Source: Mytilus trossulus (Eukaryota; Mollusca; Bivalvia; Mytilida; Mytilidae). Taken from it: a DNA stretch of 64,000 bases. Of the stretch, positions 49,301-60,500 are shown piece by piece. Both the position numbers and the translations under genes were made by a program. The notes beneath the pieces are model-generated. The model was not told the DNA's origin. It ran no database searches and saw only the letters and a list, made by a program, of their open reading frames with translations. How positions within the stretch are numbered: position 1 is the first letter of the stretch; every line of letters starts with the position of its first letter. The DNA lies in the NCBI RefSeq assembly GCF_036588685.1, contig NC_086373.1, positions 110,051,590 to 110,115,589 of the forward strand, written 5' to 3'.

Positions 49301-50260
49301 CATCCTCTGCTTTCAAATATTCAGCTTTAGTAGTAGCTGATGAAGATATCGCTTTGGGCGCAGGAAATGTTGAACGTGTTGTTTTAACACGCTTAGTCCT
49401 GGTATCTATGATGAGTTCATTTATCTTTTTTTCAAAAGGTAAAATCTTAGATTCTTTCATATTGTTTATACTTGTAAGTGACATGATTGTATTTGTTTAC
49501 GTCAATTAGACAGCTACACAGTAGAATGAAAGATGTGCAAAAATATTGAAACATATTCTATAAATAATATTAACACATACTAATACAGTGTAGTGTTAGT
49601 TTCTTTTTCCAGGAGATTCCAAGAGTTATAAGCTTCCTCCATCATAACGGCATAGTGTTTATACACACCATAAGCTTTCCTTGTGATTCGTGTCTGGCCA
49701 TGTGAACTTCCACGATTATGTGGAATAGGAAACTGTAAGAAAACATAATATTTTTAATTATTGTCAATGAATATTTTTTTCAGCTTTTGTTTTTAAATTT
49801 GCGAAAAAGAATATAAAGTTTTGAATGGGCTTATGTTATATGTTTGATCTAATTTGTTGTCTGTATATGAACCACTTTTTTTTAATGTCTTTCATTAAGA
49901 TATTATCTTACTATATGAATGTCCTTTTAAACATATTTTAAGTATATGTCTTAAGACAGTCCCCGGTCAATATGCCAGTCAATATGCAGTAGTACTCAAA
50001 TGTGTAGTTATTCATAGAGAGTTCTATTCTCCCGTCTTGGTTAGCTTGTGATACATTGTCTTGACCTGTGTTTTGTGTCACTGTTTATTAACGTTTATCC
50101 AACATCTATAATTATACGTTTATTGATATTCATTTACCTGTTCTAGTAGTAATGCAGATTTACCTTTCTTGGCTAACTGGTATGCGGTTGCTGACCCTTC
50201 TATTCCAGCACCGACAACAATTACATCATAAGTATAGTCTCTGTTCATTTTAGTGTTCAT
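43300..50260 (-). CDS. PIPOX: PIPOX-like sarcosine/pipecolate oxidase, copy 1, with premature TGA
   Basis: Join (minus) 50260-50138, 49732-49581, 49050-48837, 48312-48130, 45983-45834, 45431-45282, 44999-44924, 43340-43300. All junctions are GT-AG with matching phases. The product is an FAD amine oxidase of the MSOX/PIPOX family, which oxidises sarcosine or L-pipecolate with O2 to give H2O2, normally in peroxisomes. Seen: Rossmann motif GAGIEG (17-22), [10 protein letters not shown] (50-59), GPWAK (207-211), Lys274, Cys321 at the covalent-FAD position, GAGFSGHGFK (345-354). Residue 278 is Gly where the family has the substrate-site His. The frame stops at TGA after 362 aa. Reading past it gives 27 more residues ending S-K-M and a total of 390 positions, the same as human PIPOX. 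It is either a truncated enzyme, a readthrough gene or a young pseudogene. Confidence 0.9.
43436..43620 (+). repeat. Interspersed repeat, family H
   Basis: In PIPOX copy 1 intron 7. Includes AAAGTCCCTAATCAAATGGC, AAATGTAGAAAATGGTGGAT and TTGTCAAATTCCGGACTTGG. Confidence 0.65.
44924..44999 (-). CDS. PIPOX: PIPOX-like copy 1 exon 7 (residues 325-349)
   Basis: 76 nt after TTTCAG. Encodes [20 protein letters not shown], then GAGFS. Donor TCTG|GTATGT, phase 1. Confidence 0.9.
45282..45431 (-). CDS. PIPOX: PIPOX-like copy 1 exon 6 (residues 275-324)
   Basis: 150 nt after TTTTAG. Begins [15 protein letters not shown]. Gly278 sits where MSOX His269 and the human His lie. EPCIYT near the end holds Cys321, the covalent-flavin position. 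Confidence 0.88.
45834..45983 (-). CDS. PIPOX: PIPOX-like copy 1 exon 5 (residues 225-274)
   Basis: 150 nt after TTTTCAG. Encodes [12 protein letters not shown] and [14 protein letters not shown]. The last codon is Lys274, the counterpart of the oxygen-activating Lys265 of bacterial MSOX. Donor AAG|GTAATT. Confidence 0.88.
47085..47320 (+). repeat. Interspersed repeat, family H
   Basis: In PIPOX copy 1 intron 4. Has AAAATCACAAAAATACTGAA, GAACTGTCATATTCCTGACT and TTTCAAATGTAGAAAATGGT. Confidence 0.7.
48130..48312 (-). CDS. PIPOX: PIPOX-like copy 1 exon 4 (residues 164-224)
   Basis: 183 nt after TTTAG. Encodes [20 protein letters not shown] and [17 protein letters not shown], the second half of the FAD domain (human counterpart GPWTNQLLRPLGIEMPL). 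Donor AAG|GTTTGT. Confidence 0.9.
48510..48690 (+). repeat. Interspersed repeat, family D, PIPOX copy 1 intron 3
   Basis: Contains TTTGGGTCCTCAATGCTCTT and GACGAAACGCGCGTCTGACG, ending TAATCCTGGTACTTTTGAT. Confidence 0.8.
48837..49050 (-). CDS. PIPOX: PIPOX-like copy 1 exon 3 (residues 92-163)
   Basis: 214 nt after TTTAAAG. Encodes [20 protein letters not shown] and later [20 protein letters not shown]. Donor CAG|GTAGGT, phase 0. Confidence 0.9.
49097..49195 (+). repeat. Interspersed repeat, family D, short copy
   Basis: Carries GAGTGTCACTGACGAGTCTT and a diverged core (ACAAGACGCGCGTCTGTCG). A further fragment of the 3' end lies near 49390-49425. It sits in PIPOX copy 1 intron 2. Confidence 0.7.
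49581..49732 (-). CDS. PIPOX: PIPOX-like copy 1 exon 2 (residues 42-91)
   Basis: 152 nt after TTACAG. Encodes [14 protein letters not shown], with the family's two active-site arginines (56 and 59) preserved. Donor TTA|GTATGT, phase 2. Confidence 0.9.
50138..50260 (-). CDS. PIPOX: PIPOX-like copy 1 exon 1 (residues 1-41)
   Basis: 41 codons beginning [20 protein letters not shown], the N-terminal FAD-binding beta-alpha-beta. A second ATG follows at codon 5. Donor CAG|GTAAAT, phase 0. Confidence 0.92.
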
Positions 50261-51029
50261 TTAGTAATATTGACATACAACTACACAATAAATACGTGTG
50301 TAAGTAATAAGCCCGAGCTCACACAGGTAGTCGCTAAAAATAAACGATATTAACATATACTGTCTGATAAAACAGTTTTATCTTTGTGTAATCGTTTATT
50401 AAACGATTGTTATTTGACCTCTAAGGTCGCTGTATCATAGAGAATAGTTTGTCATAACAGAAAATGATAGCATTTTGTTTTGCACTTCGTAATAAAAGAA
50501 ATGCAGTATTTTAAAGTGATGTTAAAAGAAAAAAATATTTGTTGTCTTCTAAATGACACACACTTAAGATCCGAAGGGTTTTACTGGTCAATTTGGATGT
50601 TATCAAAACTGCAATACAATCCCGTAGAAAGATGTGACGAATTTTGAGGACTTCAAATCTTTAAATTCCATGTTTATTATTTTGTCTTACAAAAGAGGCT
50701 TTCAAAACAGAAACTCCATCTGATATACAAACAAATCACAGAAACCAATCACTTTTCTTATTTATATCTTGTTTACAAAGATATTTGGTACATTCATACC
50801 TAACCCTATACCGTGTCGTGTTGATCATCATGATTTAGATATAGACTCATCGTATTTCTTTTTTTCTTATTTCTAACATCGTTTTAATAACATCGCTGTA
50901 AAAATAACGAAATTCGATGCAACTGTCATAAAGGTAACAGGTTTAGCGCTATAAAACCAGATTCAATCCACCATTTTCTACATTTGTAAATGCCTGTACC
51001 AATACAGGAATATGACAGTTATTATTAAA

Positions 51030-51240
51030 AAGAAGATGTGGTATGACTGCCAATGAGACAACTATCCACAAGAGACCAAAATGACACAGACATTAACAAC
51101 TATAGGTCCCCATGTGGCCTTCAACAATGAGCAAAGCCCATACCGCATAGTCAGCTATAAAAGGCCCCGATATGACAATGTAAAACAATTCAATCGAGAA
51201 AACTAACGGCTTTATGTGAATTAAAAAATGAACGAAAAAC
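51030..51240 (+). repeat. Interspersed repeat, family G
   Basis: Contains AGAAGATGTGGTATGACTGC, CCCATGTGGCCTTCAACAAT and AGCTATAAAAGGCCCCGATA. It lies between the two PIPOX-like genes. Confidence 0.65.
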
Positions 51241-52379
51241 AAATATTATTATCCATTCGTTTGATGTGTTTTATCATTTGATTTTGTCATTTAATTAGGG
51301 ACTTTCCGTTTTGAGTTTTCCTGGTAGTTCAGTATGTTTGTGATTTTGCTGACACAACAACTATATCATTGATAAATATATCATAACTCAGACCCCGAGA
51401 AAACAGCCATTTATGGTAGAAAAGGGGTTCGACCTGCATGATCTAAAGTTGAATTTTGCATCAATAGTTCAACTGTTTTATTGATTATAACGTTGATTTT
51501 TGTTTTGCTTGTGCACTGCTAGATATTGAATGGGAGAAATGGTTGAAATCAAACAATAATGGGTTAAACGCCGTCAAATTATCATATGTTTGACCCAAGC
51601 CATGAGCCTTGTTTGCAGTTGTGGTTTGTCTAACATGTATATTGATATTTAGATATTAGGTTTGTCAAATATATAATGCGTTATGATAATGACAAGAAAT
51701 TGTTATAAAATTTTAAAACGACAACATATAAGAGAAAGTTATGAAGGATAGTTTTCATTGTTAGATTTGGAAAAAAACAGATATTTCATGCCCATACATT
51801 TATAGGTTTATTGAAAATTTTTACAAATAAAAGAGAGAAGAAACCAAGGTGGCAATTAGAATCGTAAGTACAACAAAAACAACACCGATGCATGAAGAGA
51901 ACGATAACCTTTAATAATCACTACACAGAAACAAATTTCCTTTTTTGAACCAACCAAAAACCGATAAAATAGCTTCACTGTGGTACCATGAAATAATATG
52001 CAGCAATCTATACCGATGAAATCAGATAGGAACACAGTTATATCAATAAAACAATATCTCAAACCCAGGCAAATATAATGCTACAGCACGAAACAGTACA
52101 GTATAAACATAAATGCATACTAACTCGTCAAAGATACTTGGCTACTTATTTAGTACGACTGACGATTAAATTATGTAACGATAAAATAAAGGGCGAAAAT
52201 ATATTACACACTTTCCTCATTTAAATATATCTTATAAAGTATTGCAAGTCAGAATTTAAAAATACAATAACATTAACCTTTTATTTTAACAGTTGTGTAT
52301 GGATTTCTTTTGATTTCTTCGATGTTTTAAACCTCTGACTTTCCAAACTAATGAAAGAGATTGTAATTGAATGTAATGT

Positions 52380-52580
52380 AAGAAAAAAAAATAACAAAAC
52401 TACTGTACTCTATCGAAAATTCAAAAGTCCCTTATCAAAAAGCTAAAACACATCAAACGAACGGAACAAAACTGTAATATTCCTGAATTGGAACAGGTTT
52501 TTCCTAACCAAGAAAGTAGTGAATTAAACCTTGTTTTATAGCTAGCTGAACCTCTCACCTGTATGACAGTCGCGTTCAAT
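52380..52580 (+). repeat. Interspersed repeat, family H
   Basis: Between the PIPOX-like genes. Includes AAAAGTCCCTTATCAAAA and GAACCTCTCACCTGTATGAC. Confidence 0.65.
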
Positions 52581-53329
52581 TCCATTATATCGACAACACT
52601 ATGGCGTGCTTACGAAAATCGTGTTTGGTACACGAATTAATCGACTTGTATTATCGATGCTGTCATATATGACACTAGACAATGGTTTCTTCAGAGTTTA
52701 GAATATAGCAAAGTGCTCTCGATCTACAAAATTGCAGGATTTGATGTCTCTTAAGTGTGAAGAATGAATGTAAATATGTTCTTAGTAAGGTATTATCCTA
52801 CCATTTGAGTCTTTTTACAGTTCAAAACAAAGAATTACTATAAATGAGTTACAACTGCCCCGAAGCATATTGATCAGTTTGAAAGGCGTTATCACAATGA
52901 GTGAAACTGACTAAAAGTTGAACTGTGAAAGAAACAATAAAAATCAAAATGAATTGAAGTTTACTGGTGCAGTACAATTGTTACATGTAATGCTATTATT
53001 AAAATATTAATAGCTTTGAATTACTAAAAAATTGAAAAATACAAACAGCAATGCAAAACAATAAGAAAGAAGTTTTAAATCAAAATCACATGAATCTTTA
53101 GTTTTCCCCAATTCTGTTTACTGGACCAGCAGTAATAAAGTTATTTCAAATATTTCGATAAAATAATTTAAAAACAAATAGGAAATTATGTTTAAAATAT
53201 TTCTAAAACTATTAAATGGCATCCATTTTGAGCATTCCCCTAATATAATGAAATAGGTTTTGATTTAAAAAGCCGTACCAGAAATTGGCTGTGAAATAAA
53301 ATTAGGTGTAAATCAAATATTCGTATAGA

Positions 53330-53580
53330 TTTAAAAAAAAAAAAAAAAAAAGAGGAAAAAAAGATACCAGAGTGACAGTCAAACCCATAAATCGAAAATA
53401 AACTGACAACGTCATGGCTAAAAATTAAAAAAGACAAACAGACAAACAATAGTACACTTGACACAACGTCATCATAACAAATGGACAAACATGGCTGTAT
53501 TTCCACCTCAAAAACTACTCTGAGTACAGACCAACCTGTGCATTTGAAAACGTGTAATGGCCTTGCATCCATTTGATATA
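53330..53580 (+). repeat. Interspersed repeat, family I
   Basis: An A-rich head, then AAGATACCAGAGTGACAGTC, GCTAAAAATTAAAAAAGACA and ACACTTGACACAACGTCATC. Relative at 59450-59645. A 110-codon minus-strand frame here is a by-product. Confidence 0.75.
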
Positions 53581-53755
53581 TAAACGTCTAACGCTCGTAC
53601 TTGATCATGAAGAAAAGGATTATCATTCTCTCTTACTTATACAAAGGGGTAAAAGGGTATGCATAAACGGAAGTATATTAATAAGCTTTATAATGATCAA
53701 ATGTTTTTGTTGAAACCATGAATATATATCATAGCAATGAACATGGGATATAATA

Positions 53756-54156
53756 TTAAGGATGTACTAAGGTGAGGTTTTGAAAATTTGTGTCAGATGT
53801 TCGGACTGCTTGGCTTCTTTTCAAACAATCCAGGGTAAAATATTTTGGACCATAACATCATTTTTCTTGTCATAAAAAATTCAATAGCTTATAAAGTTCA
53901 TTTTACAAAATTTAATTATATTCTTAATTTATTTTCTTTCGATGTAAGACACCAATAAAACCTACAATGCAAATGCAACGTAAACGCCCGAATCTGCCTT
54001 TTCCTGCCATTTTTCAGAACTGAAATATCTCATAAAGGATCTCCATAACCTATCAATATGTTTAGCTTATGTTGTTCCTTAACTGGTGAGCTTTCAACTT
54101 ATAGTATTAATTTTAAATTTCTTTATTTCTAAAATTTCACCTAAGTACATCCTTAA
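53756..54156. mobile_element. TTAA-flanked MITE downstream of PIPOX copy 2
   Basis: TTAAGGATGTACTAAGGTGA at the left and TCACCTAAGTACATCCTTAA at the right are inverted ends with one mismatch over 20 bp and TTAA at both termini. 401 bp, piggyBac-type target, non-coding. Confidence 0.85.
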
Positions 54157-54392
54157 GTCTAAGCTATATATCTGTGTATGCACTGTATCTATACATTAAT
54201 TCTGCTCTATTAATATGTAATTTGAAAGTACAGTTTTACATGATTCATTAATTACTGCAGTATGTCAAACGATATAAATTAATGTTGTTTTATAATATAT
54301 GTTATATATTATAATATATGTTTCTTGATACATGATTTATAACAAGTGCAATACTGATTATTTCGAGTGAAGGTACACAAGTGTTCAACAAA

Positions 54393-54517
54393 TTATATTT
54401 TGGATCTAGAAAAGAATCTATCAATTTGACAAGGTGATAAATCATAAGAAGGTTCTTTTCCCATTGCCATTTCTCCAAGAACTTTTCCAACCACTGGTGA
54501 TAATTTGAATCCATGAC
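54393..54517 (-). CDS. PIPOX: PIPOX-like copy 2 exon 8, ends in S-K-I
   Basis: 125 nt after CTATAG, starting [20 protein letters not shown] and ending [12 protein letters not shown] at 54395-54393. S-K-I is a conservative variant of the SKL peroxisomal signal; the human enzyme ends A-H-L. The frame is intact. Confidence 0.88.
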
Positions 54518-57500
54518 CTATAGTAGCAATAAATAATAAACAAAAGTATGCATAAGTAAACATAACTTTGCTGATTGTTACAGAATATCTGTATCTTATT
54601 TAACAAGTTATATCATGTTTTTAGAACCAAGTATTAATGAACACACAAGTTGAAACTTATTACTGGACTTAAAGAAACATAAATTGCTTCTCCTTCAAAA
54701 ATACTTGATTTTAAACCCAAAATGTTAGTGTTTATAAAGCAAAATATTGAATTTTCTAAGCAAGTTTTTGTTCATGTCTATGTTTAAGATGTTGCTTTTT
54801 GTTTTTTAAGTTCCAGCTGTGAGAAAACATGCGCACACAGTCTTTGATCTTAGGACACCAGATAAATAACATGTTCTTTAAATTTAGTGAGCATGATGAT
54901 CAATGTTTGGTTCTTGACGGAGTCTTCATTGGTAAGATGAGTGATATAATCATAGCAAGACATACTTATCATTCGGACGCACTAGGGTTTTCTAATTTGT
55001 TATCGATGCCATTGGGGAACGTTTATGTTTTCTCTCTTGTTTTTGTTTTATTACAATATATATCTCTTAGTTTTGAACACCGCAAACAACTGTTGCTGTT
55101 TATGTAAATGCCCCCTAAATATAATTCATATCGGTTTTTTTTAAACTACAATTACGTTCAACACTTTTTCGTTGCAGAATATTATATTTAACTTAATTGT
55201 TTTTACCATATTGTCTTTCTTAACATGGTATGTCCGCTTAAGTTTTTTTAATTCATTCCTATAGAAAAGTTCGCTATGATGTACAAAATATTAAATAATA
55301 GCATAAAAAAATGTACCTGAGAATCCAGCACCAATAACTATATTTTTCCATGCTGGGTGTTTATCCAATACAAATTCTTCATCTGGTAACCAATGAAATT
55401 ATGGTTACAACATACATTGTTAATGAAAAAAATTAGCTCCAAGTTAAATTAAGAAATTACAATATAGTTTAGAACGCTTACCTTTCAACATTTGAACAGC
55501 GGTTTACTACTGTTGACTACTGTTGCCATTATTTACTGAACAAAAAGGAGTGTTTGAACATTAAAAATATTTAGAAAAAATCATTTAGCCAACATAACGT
55601 TTTATAAAGATTAATAGCGAGTTATGCATGCGTAGTAGACGCTCTCAATGTCTGTGCGCTCAGTCGCGATCTTTTTAGGGTTCGTGCGATTCCCCGGTTT
55701 TTGTTATTTGCCTTGATTTGTGTACTTTTCATCTATTAACGAGATTTGAACCACTACAAGAAATATCTGATATCTTGGCAAAATACTGTCGCTTTTATCT
55801 ATTTCACATGTTATATTTGATAACTTAACGTTATTATTTTCTTTGTTTTTCTGCGATAGTTAATGCGTTTCAGTCAGTTTTAGTTTGTAACCCGGATTTG
55901 TTTTCTCTAAATCAATTGATGACTTTTGAACAGCAGTATACTACTGTTGCCTATAGTCTGCACAAAGTGCGCATTTCCACAATAAATGTCTCTTCAGTGA
56001 TACTCGAGCTCAATTAATTGGAAAATCAAAACATTTTAAAAAAATAGAACAGCTTATAATATTTATTTTTTAATAAAGCGGCTATTTTACGGATTGCTTT
56101 TAACTATTTTATTCGTATCGCTTTGATATTGACAACGTATAATAAAATATTTATCCATGCATTCAAAATAATAAAAACATAAATAATTTTTGAAAATCGG
56201 TATGATCTATATGCATTTAAATGTAAAGATGCATCCCTACATCTGCTGCTTTTTTCAATGTAAACCATTGATATATACTTCAACTTACACTGTAAATGCA
56301 TGTTTCTAGAATACTTGGTTCTGGAACTAGATTAGGGAAATGTTTTGAGACATAACTTTTCAGTTTATCTATCACCCATGTGTCATCTACAGTATCTCTG
56401 TTATCAGGGTCGATGTCTGGACAAAAATGTAAACAGATCTACAACAATGTCAACATATCTATACTACTAAAGGAAGAAACCGATTTCATTGAGCCGCATC
56501 TCCTGAAACATTACAAAATCGGAAATATTTGTGATTTGACGTATAAATGAAGAGTTATGCTTCATAAATTTGCCTTTAAAACAATCTGTTATCCACAGAA
56601 AACGCCATTTTTTTTAGAAAATACTCCAATTCGGAGACCGTTATCGTTCCGTATCTTATACGCTATCGCGCATGCTAAGTTGACGTACTGCCCGTGAAAT
56701 TTAATGACGCTTTGTTTCAACACTTGCCCAATTATACCGCGATTTGGTTGGCATCTTCTAGTCTTAACAATAGCTACGGTATTGCATATGACTATATCCA
56801 GAGCAAACTATTACTATCAGTATCAAAATTAAAAACTAATTCATCCTCTTCATCGATGTAAAAGATTTGAACATCGGTAAACCATTTGTGGAGAAAAGAA
56901 ATTAAAAATAAAAAGAACAGGTTCTAGCCCCGGCCGGGGAGAAAGTTACGAATCATATCTACTCTAACATCGTAACGTTGATTTTCTAGGCACTTTATAT
57001 ATGTCACGGAAGACATACAAACACATTCCGCTAAACATTTTATCAGATTTTAATCAGTAGTAGTAGTGTAATCATTCATTGGACGTTAAAATATATTAGT
57101 TACCTTAACATGTCCAGGATATTCCTCACTTGGTAAGCCATACACATCATAGTTATCTACCGCTGGATGTTGTACAAAGACAGGGAATCTGTTCGCAGGA
57201 TATTGCACATGAATCTTCTCTTTCCAGTAACAAACTGATATTCTTAAAGGCTGAAATTTGTGCGAGTAAATACAAGCCAAATGTTACATTTGTTGAATTA
57301 ATAAATCGTTGATTCATACAAAAATGGGTAAGATAATTAAAGCTTTTGTGGGAGCTCCATTATTTATTTTAAAGCATGATATAATTTTATGAAATCATGA
57401 CTCGCATAACTCTGAAACGCATTTATAATTATAAATGTGTTTCCCTTTGTTCGATGTTTATAGCACTATTTTAATTGTTTGATCCTCCATACTTTGGTTA

Positions 57501-60500
57501 CTTTTTGTTACTTTGGTTTGTTTGAAAAGTTTTATCAACGACCATTCCACCACTTTGTTAGTGTATATCATTGTTTGATTTTGTTTCATCACATATTCAT
57601 CATATAATAAAATCCTACCCTTAATGGAATGTGGACACCGAGAGATGGCAGAATCGTTTTAGCCCATGGACCAACGGTCAACACAAGACTGTTGCACTTG
57701 TATGATGATTTTGAAGTATTGACGGTTATAACTTTTCCAGGGATAACATTGACCATTGCCTCTCCATCATGTAAATCTCCACCGAACTTCTTGAATTGAT
57801 CCTGAAATTGAAAAAAAATGATATCAATTGCTATCATATATCATAACAGTGGCTATTTTGCACGTTTACAAGCAGTAATCAACTATCAAATGGCTGCACA
57901 AAGTCAACATTGGGGAAATTAAAGAAGACGTTTGTAGATTCTCCAAAATCTATCCAGATTACATTGACAGTCCTTGGAAAGTACTCTCAAGCCACATTTG
58001 TGGCCAATGAATTAAAAAAAAAAAATTTAAAACTCATCTATATCATGTTCTTACACACAAATTTATCATATATCAGTATTGATTTTTTTGATTTTTTTCT
58101 TACAAATTTGCTGAAAGCCATGGCATGTGGAAACTGAATATGACTCTGATTGTTTATTGTTGTGAGGTTTTTCAGGTGAAACAGTCAAATAAAGTTTTTT
58201 TTTAAATCAAAAAGCTCTTCAACAGTTTTTGCAACGTCACTGTAAAAGATGCAGAGATCTTTCCAGTGCGTCTGATATGCTCTGATTGATACTTTAGAAT
58301 TGTTAACTGAATGATAAAGTTGCATGCTTTTGGAAATTGTACCTGAAAGGCTTTAAGAGCCTTATCCGCCCGTAGTATTCCACCACTGTGATCTAAAACG
58401 TATGTGAAATCTGTCGGGTAGGATATCATTGGATACTTAACCTTTGCTTCATCAGAACCGAATACATCCATTGGAATATTATGTTTTCTCATAGCTTTGA
58501 TTGTACCATCGATAAAATCGTTACCAGATTCACCTACAGATAACATTCCTGTGTTTCTGAAAAGTTCAAGACTTTAAATTAATATCATCTATCACAAGAT
58601 CAGAAGAAAGGAAAATACATAATAAATGAACAAAATGTTAGGAATAGATATGTATGAATCTAAAGAAATTGATGCAAACAAACAAAAAAGGATCAAGGTG
58701 AATAATCGAATTCCAGTCTTAGAAGAAAAGATTTGACTAAAAACACGTTCTTTACTTTTTGTTTCTACTGTGAATTACACTTTTCTATCCTGAAATACAA
58801 CAACCATTTAGTTTCTCGTGTATGTCTGCTAGGTGTTTACAAATCAACAAATTGTGAAGAATACATAAAACTAAACAAAAATGATATAATTTGTTTGGTC
58901 GTGAGGTTTCCTTTCAAAGAAAAATGTACTACCTTTTCCCGTTTGTAGTGTTATATTTTATTTTAAGTTATTTAGTGTGTATAAAGTACTGTAACTCCTA
59001 AACTAACTTCAAATATTGCCGCAGGTATAATCAGTAATAAATATGTGTAATACATGGACAACTTGCAGGCTCCAATTCGCCTTTTCAAAATCTAAAGGAC
59101 TATGGGTAAAATCATTATTCATACACCAAAATGAAAATAACGTTACGTCATTTGATGGATTTCCATTATTTAGAAGTTATTAAACCAATCACAACGTTTT
59201 GGTGTACGCTTTTGAAAATATTACCCATAATTAATTGATTCTGAAACGGCGATTTAAACTGGTTTTGTGATCAACATCGCGAGCTGGTAAACATGGTAAT
59301 TTTGGAATCAGACGGACGAATAAATGATTCGTATGTTTAATATAAGTAATATTCATGTGAAATAATAAACAGTTACTGTCTTTTGATGAGGTAAATGTGT
59401 GGTTTTATTGACTTTTGAAAAACTGATATTCACTGAGGCCAACGGCCGAAAGAGGGACGAAAGATACCAGAGGGACAGTCAAACTCATAAATCGAAAACA
59501 AACTGACAACGCCATGGCTAAAAATGAAAAGGACAAACAGACAACGCCATGGCTAAAAATGAAAAGGACAAACAGACAAACAATAGTACACATGACACAA
59601 CATAGAAAACTAAAGAATAAACAACACGAACCCCACTAAAAACTAGGGGTGATGTGAATATCAGTTTTTCAAAAGTCAATTATATACACCTATTGACTTG
59701 GTGTGAGGGTAATAGCAAGTTAGTTGTCCCTGAGATACCAACTATTTCTCGAGGCGAAGCCGAGGGCAATAGTTGGTATGCTAAGGGACAACAACCTTGC
59801 TATTACCCGCATAACCAGTCATTAGGTGTTTTATTATACTGAACAAATCCACTTTATAAAAAGTTCACATAAATCATCTGAAAGAAAAGAAAACTGTCAC
59901 ATAAACATGCACATGATGAACTCTATTTTTTTTTATTGCTTCTGGTAAGTGATATATTAATTTTAAACTAGAACAGACACAAACAGATTTTAAAAAATTA
60001 CAATATCATATTGACGTTGCCAAGCGCAAAAATTCAAGTGAAAAAGTTTGTGACGTCATTACTGTCCAATGAAACATGAGTATGAACAAGTACCGGAAAT
60101 ATGTTGATGAAACTATTAACCGGGATAATAGTCTTTGAAACTATTGACTGGCAAATAGTCTGTGGAATGAAATAGCACAATTATTTCATTACTTTTTGTA
60201 TAGAAAAACATACTTCAAGGTATAATAATCTTATTTATTCAAAATCCCATTCATACAGTAAAACCTACTAAAGTTTAATCAATATGGAATAACATGAATT
60301 ACATTATCATGATTTATCGTAAGCATAATGTTTATGATTTAATATGGCGGAACTTAATGAGTTCTCGTATTCTTTTTGTAATAATCCTATATAATCATTC
60401 GATCTACTGTAAATTCAAATATTTGTTTGTGTGTGAGTAAAGTTGGAAAGACATGTAAACAATATCGAATAAATACATGAATATTTCTGTTTTACTCTCT

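Noticed and set aside
53240..53572. 110-codon minus-strand frame
   Set aside because: It lies on interspersed family I, which recurs at 59450-59645 with the frame broken.
54393..54420. A frameshift in the last exon of PIPOX-like copy 2 hiding its S-K-I end
   Set aside because: First read with one T too few. The strand re-read gives ATTCTTTTCTAGATCC and an unbroken frame to S-K-I.
54302..54514. 70-codon minus-strand frame across PIPOX copy 2 exon 8
   Set aside because: It is a different frame over the same exon. The exon frame set by the splice phase ends at 54393.
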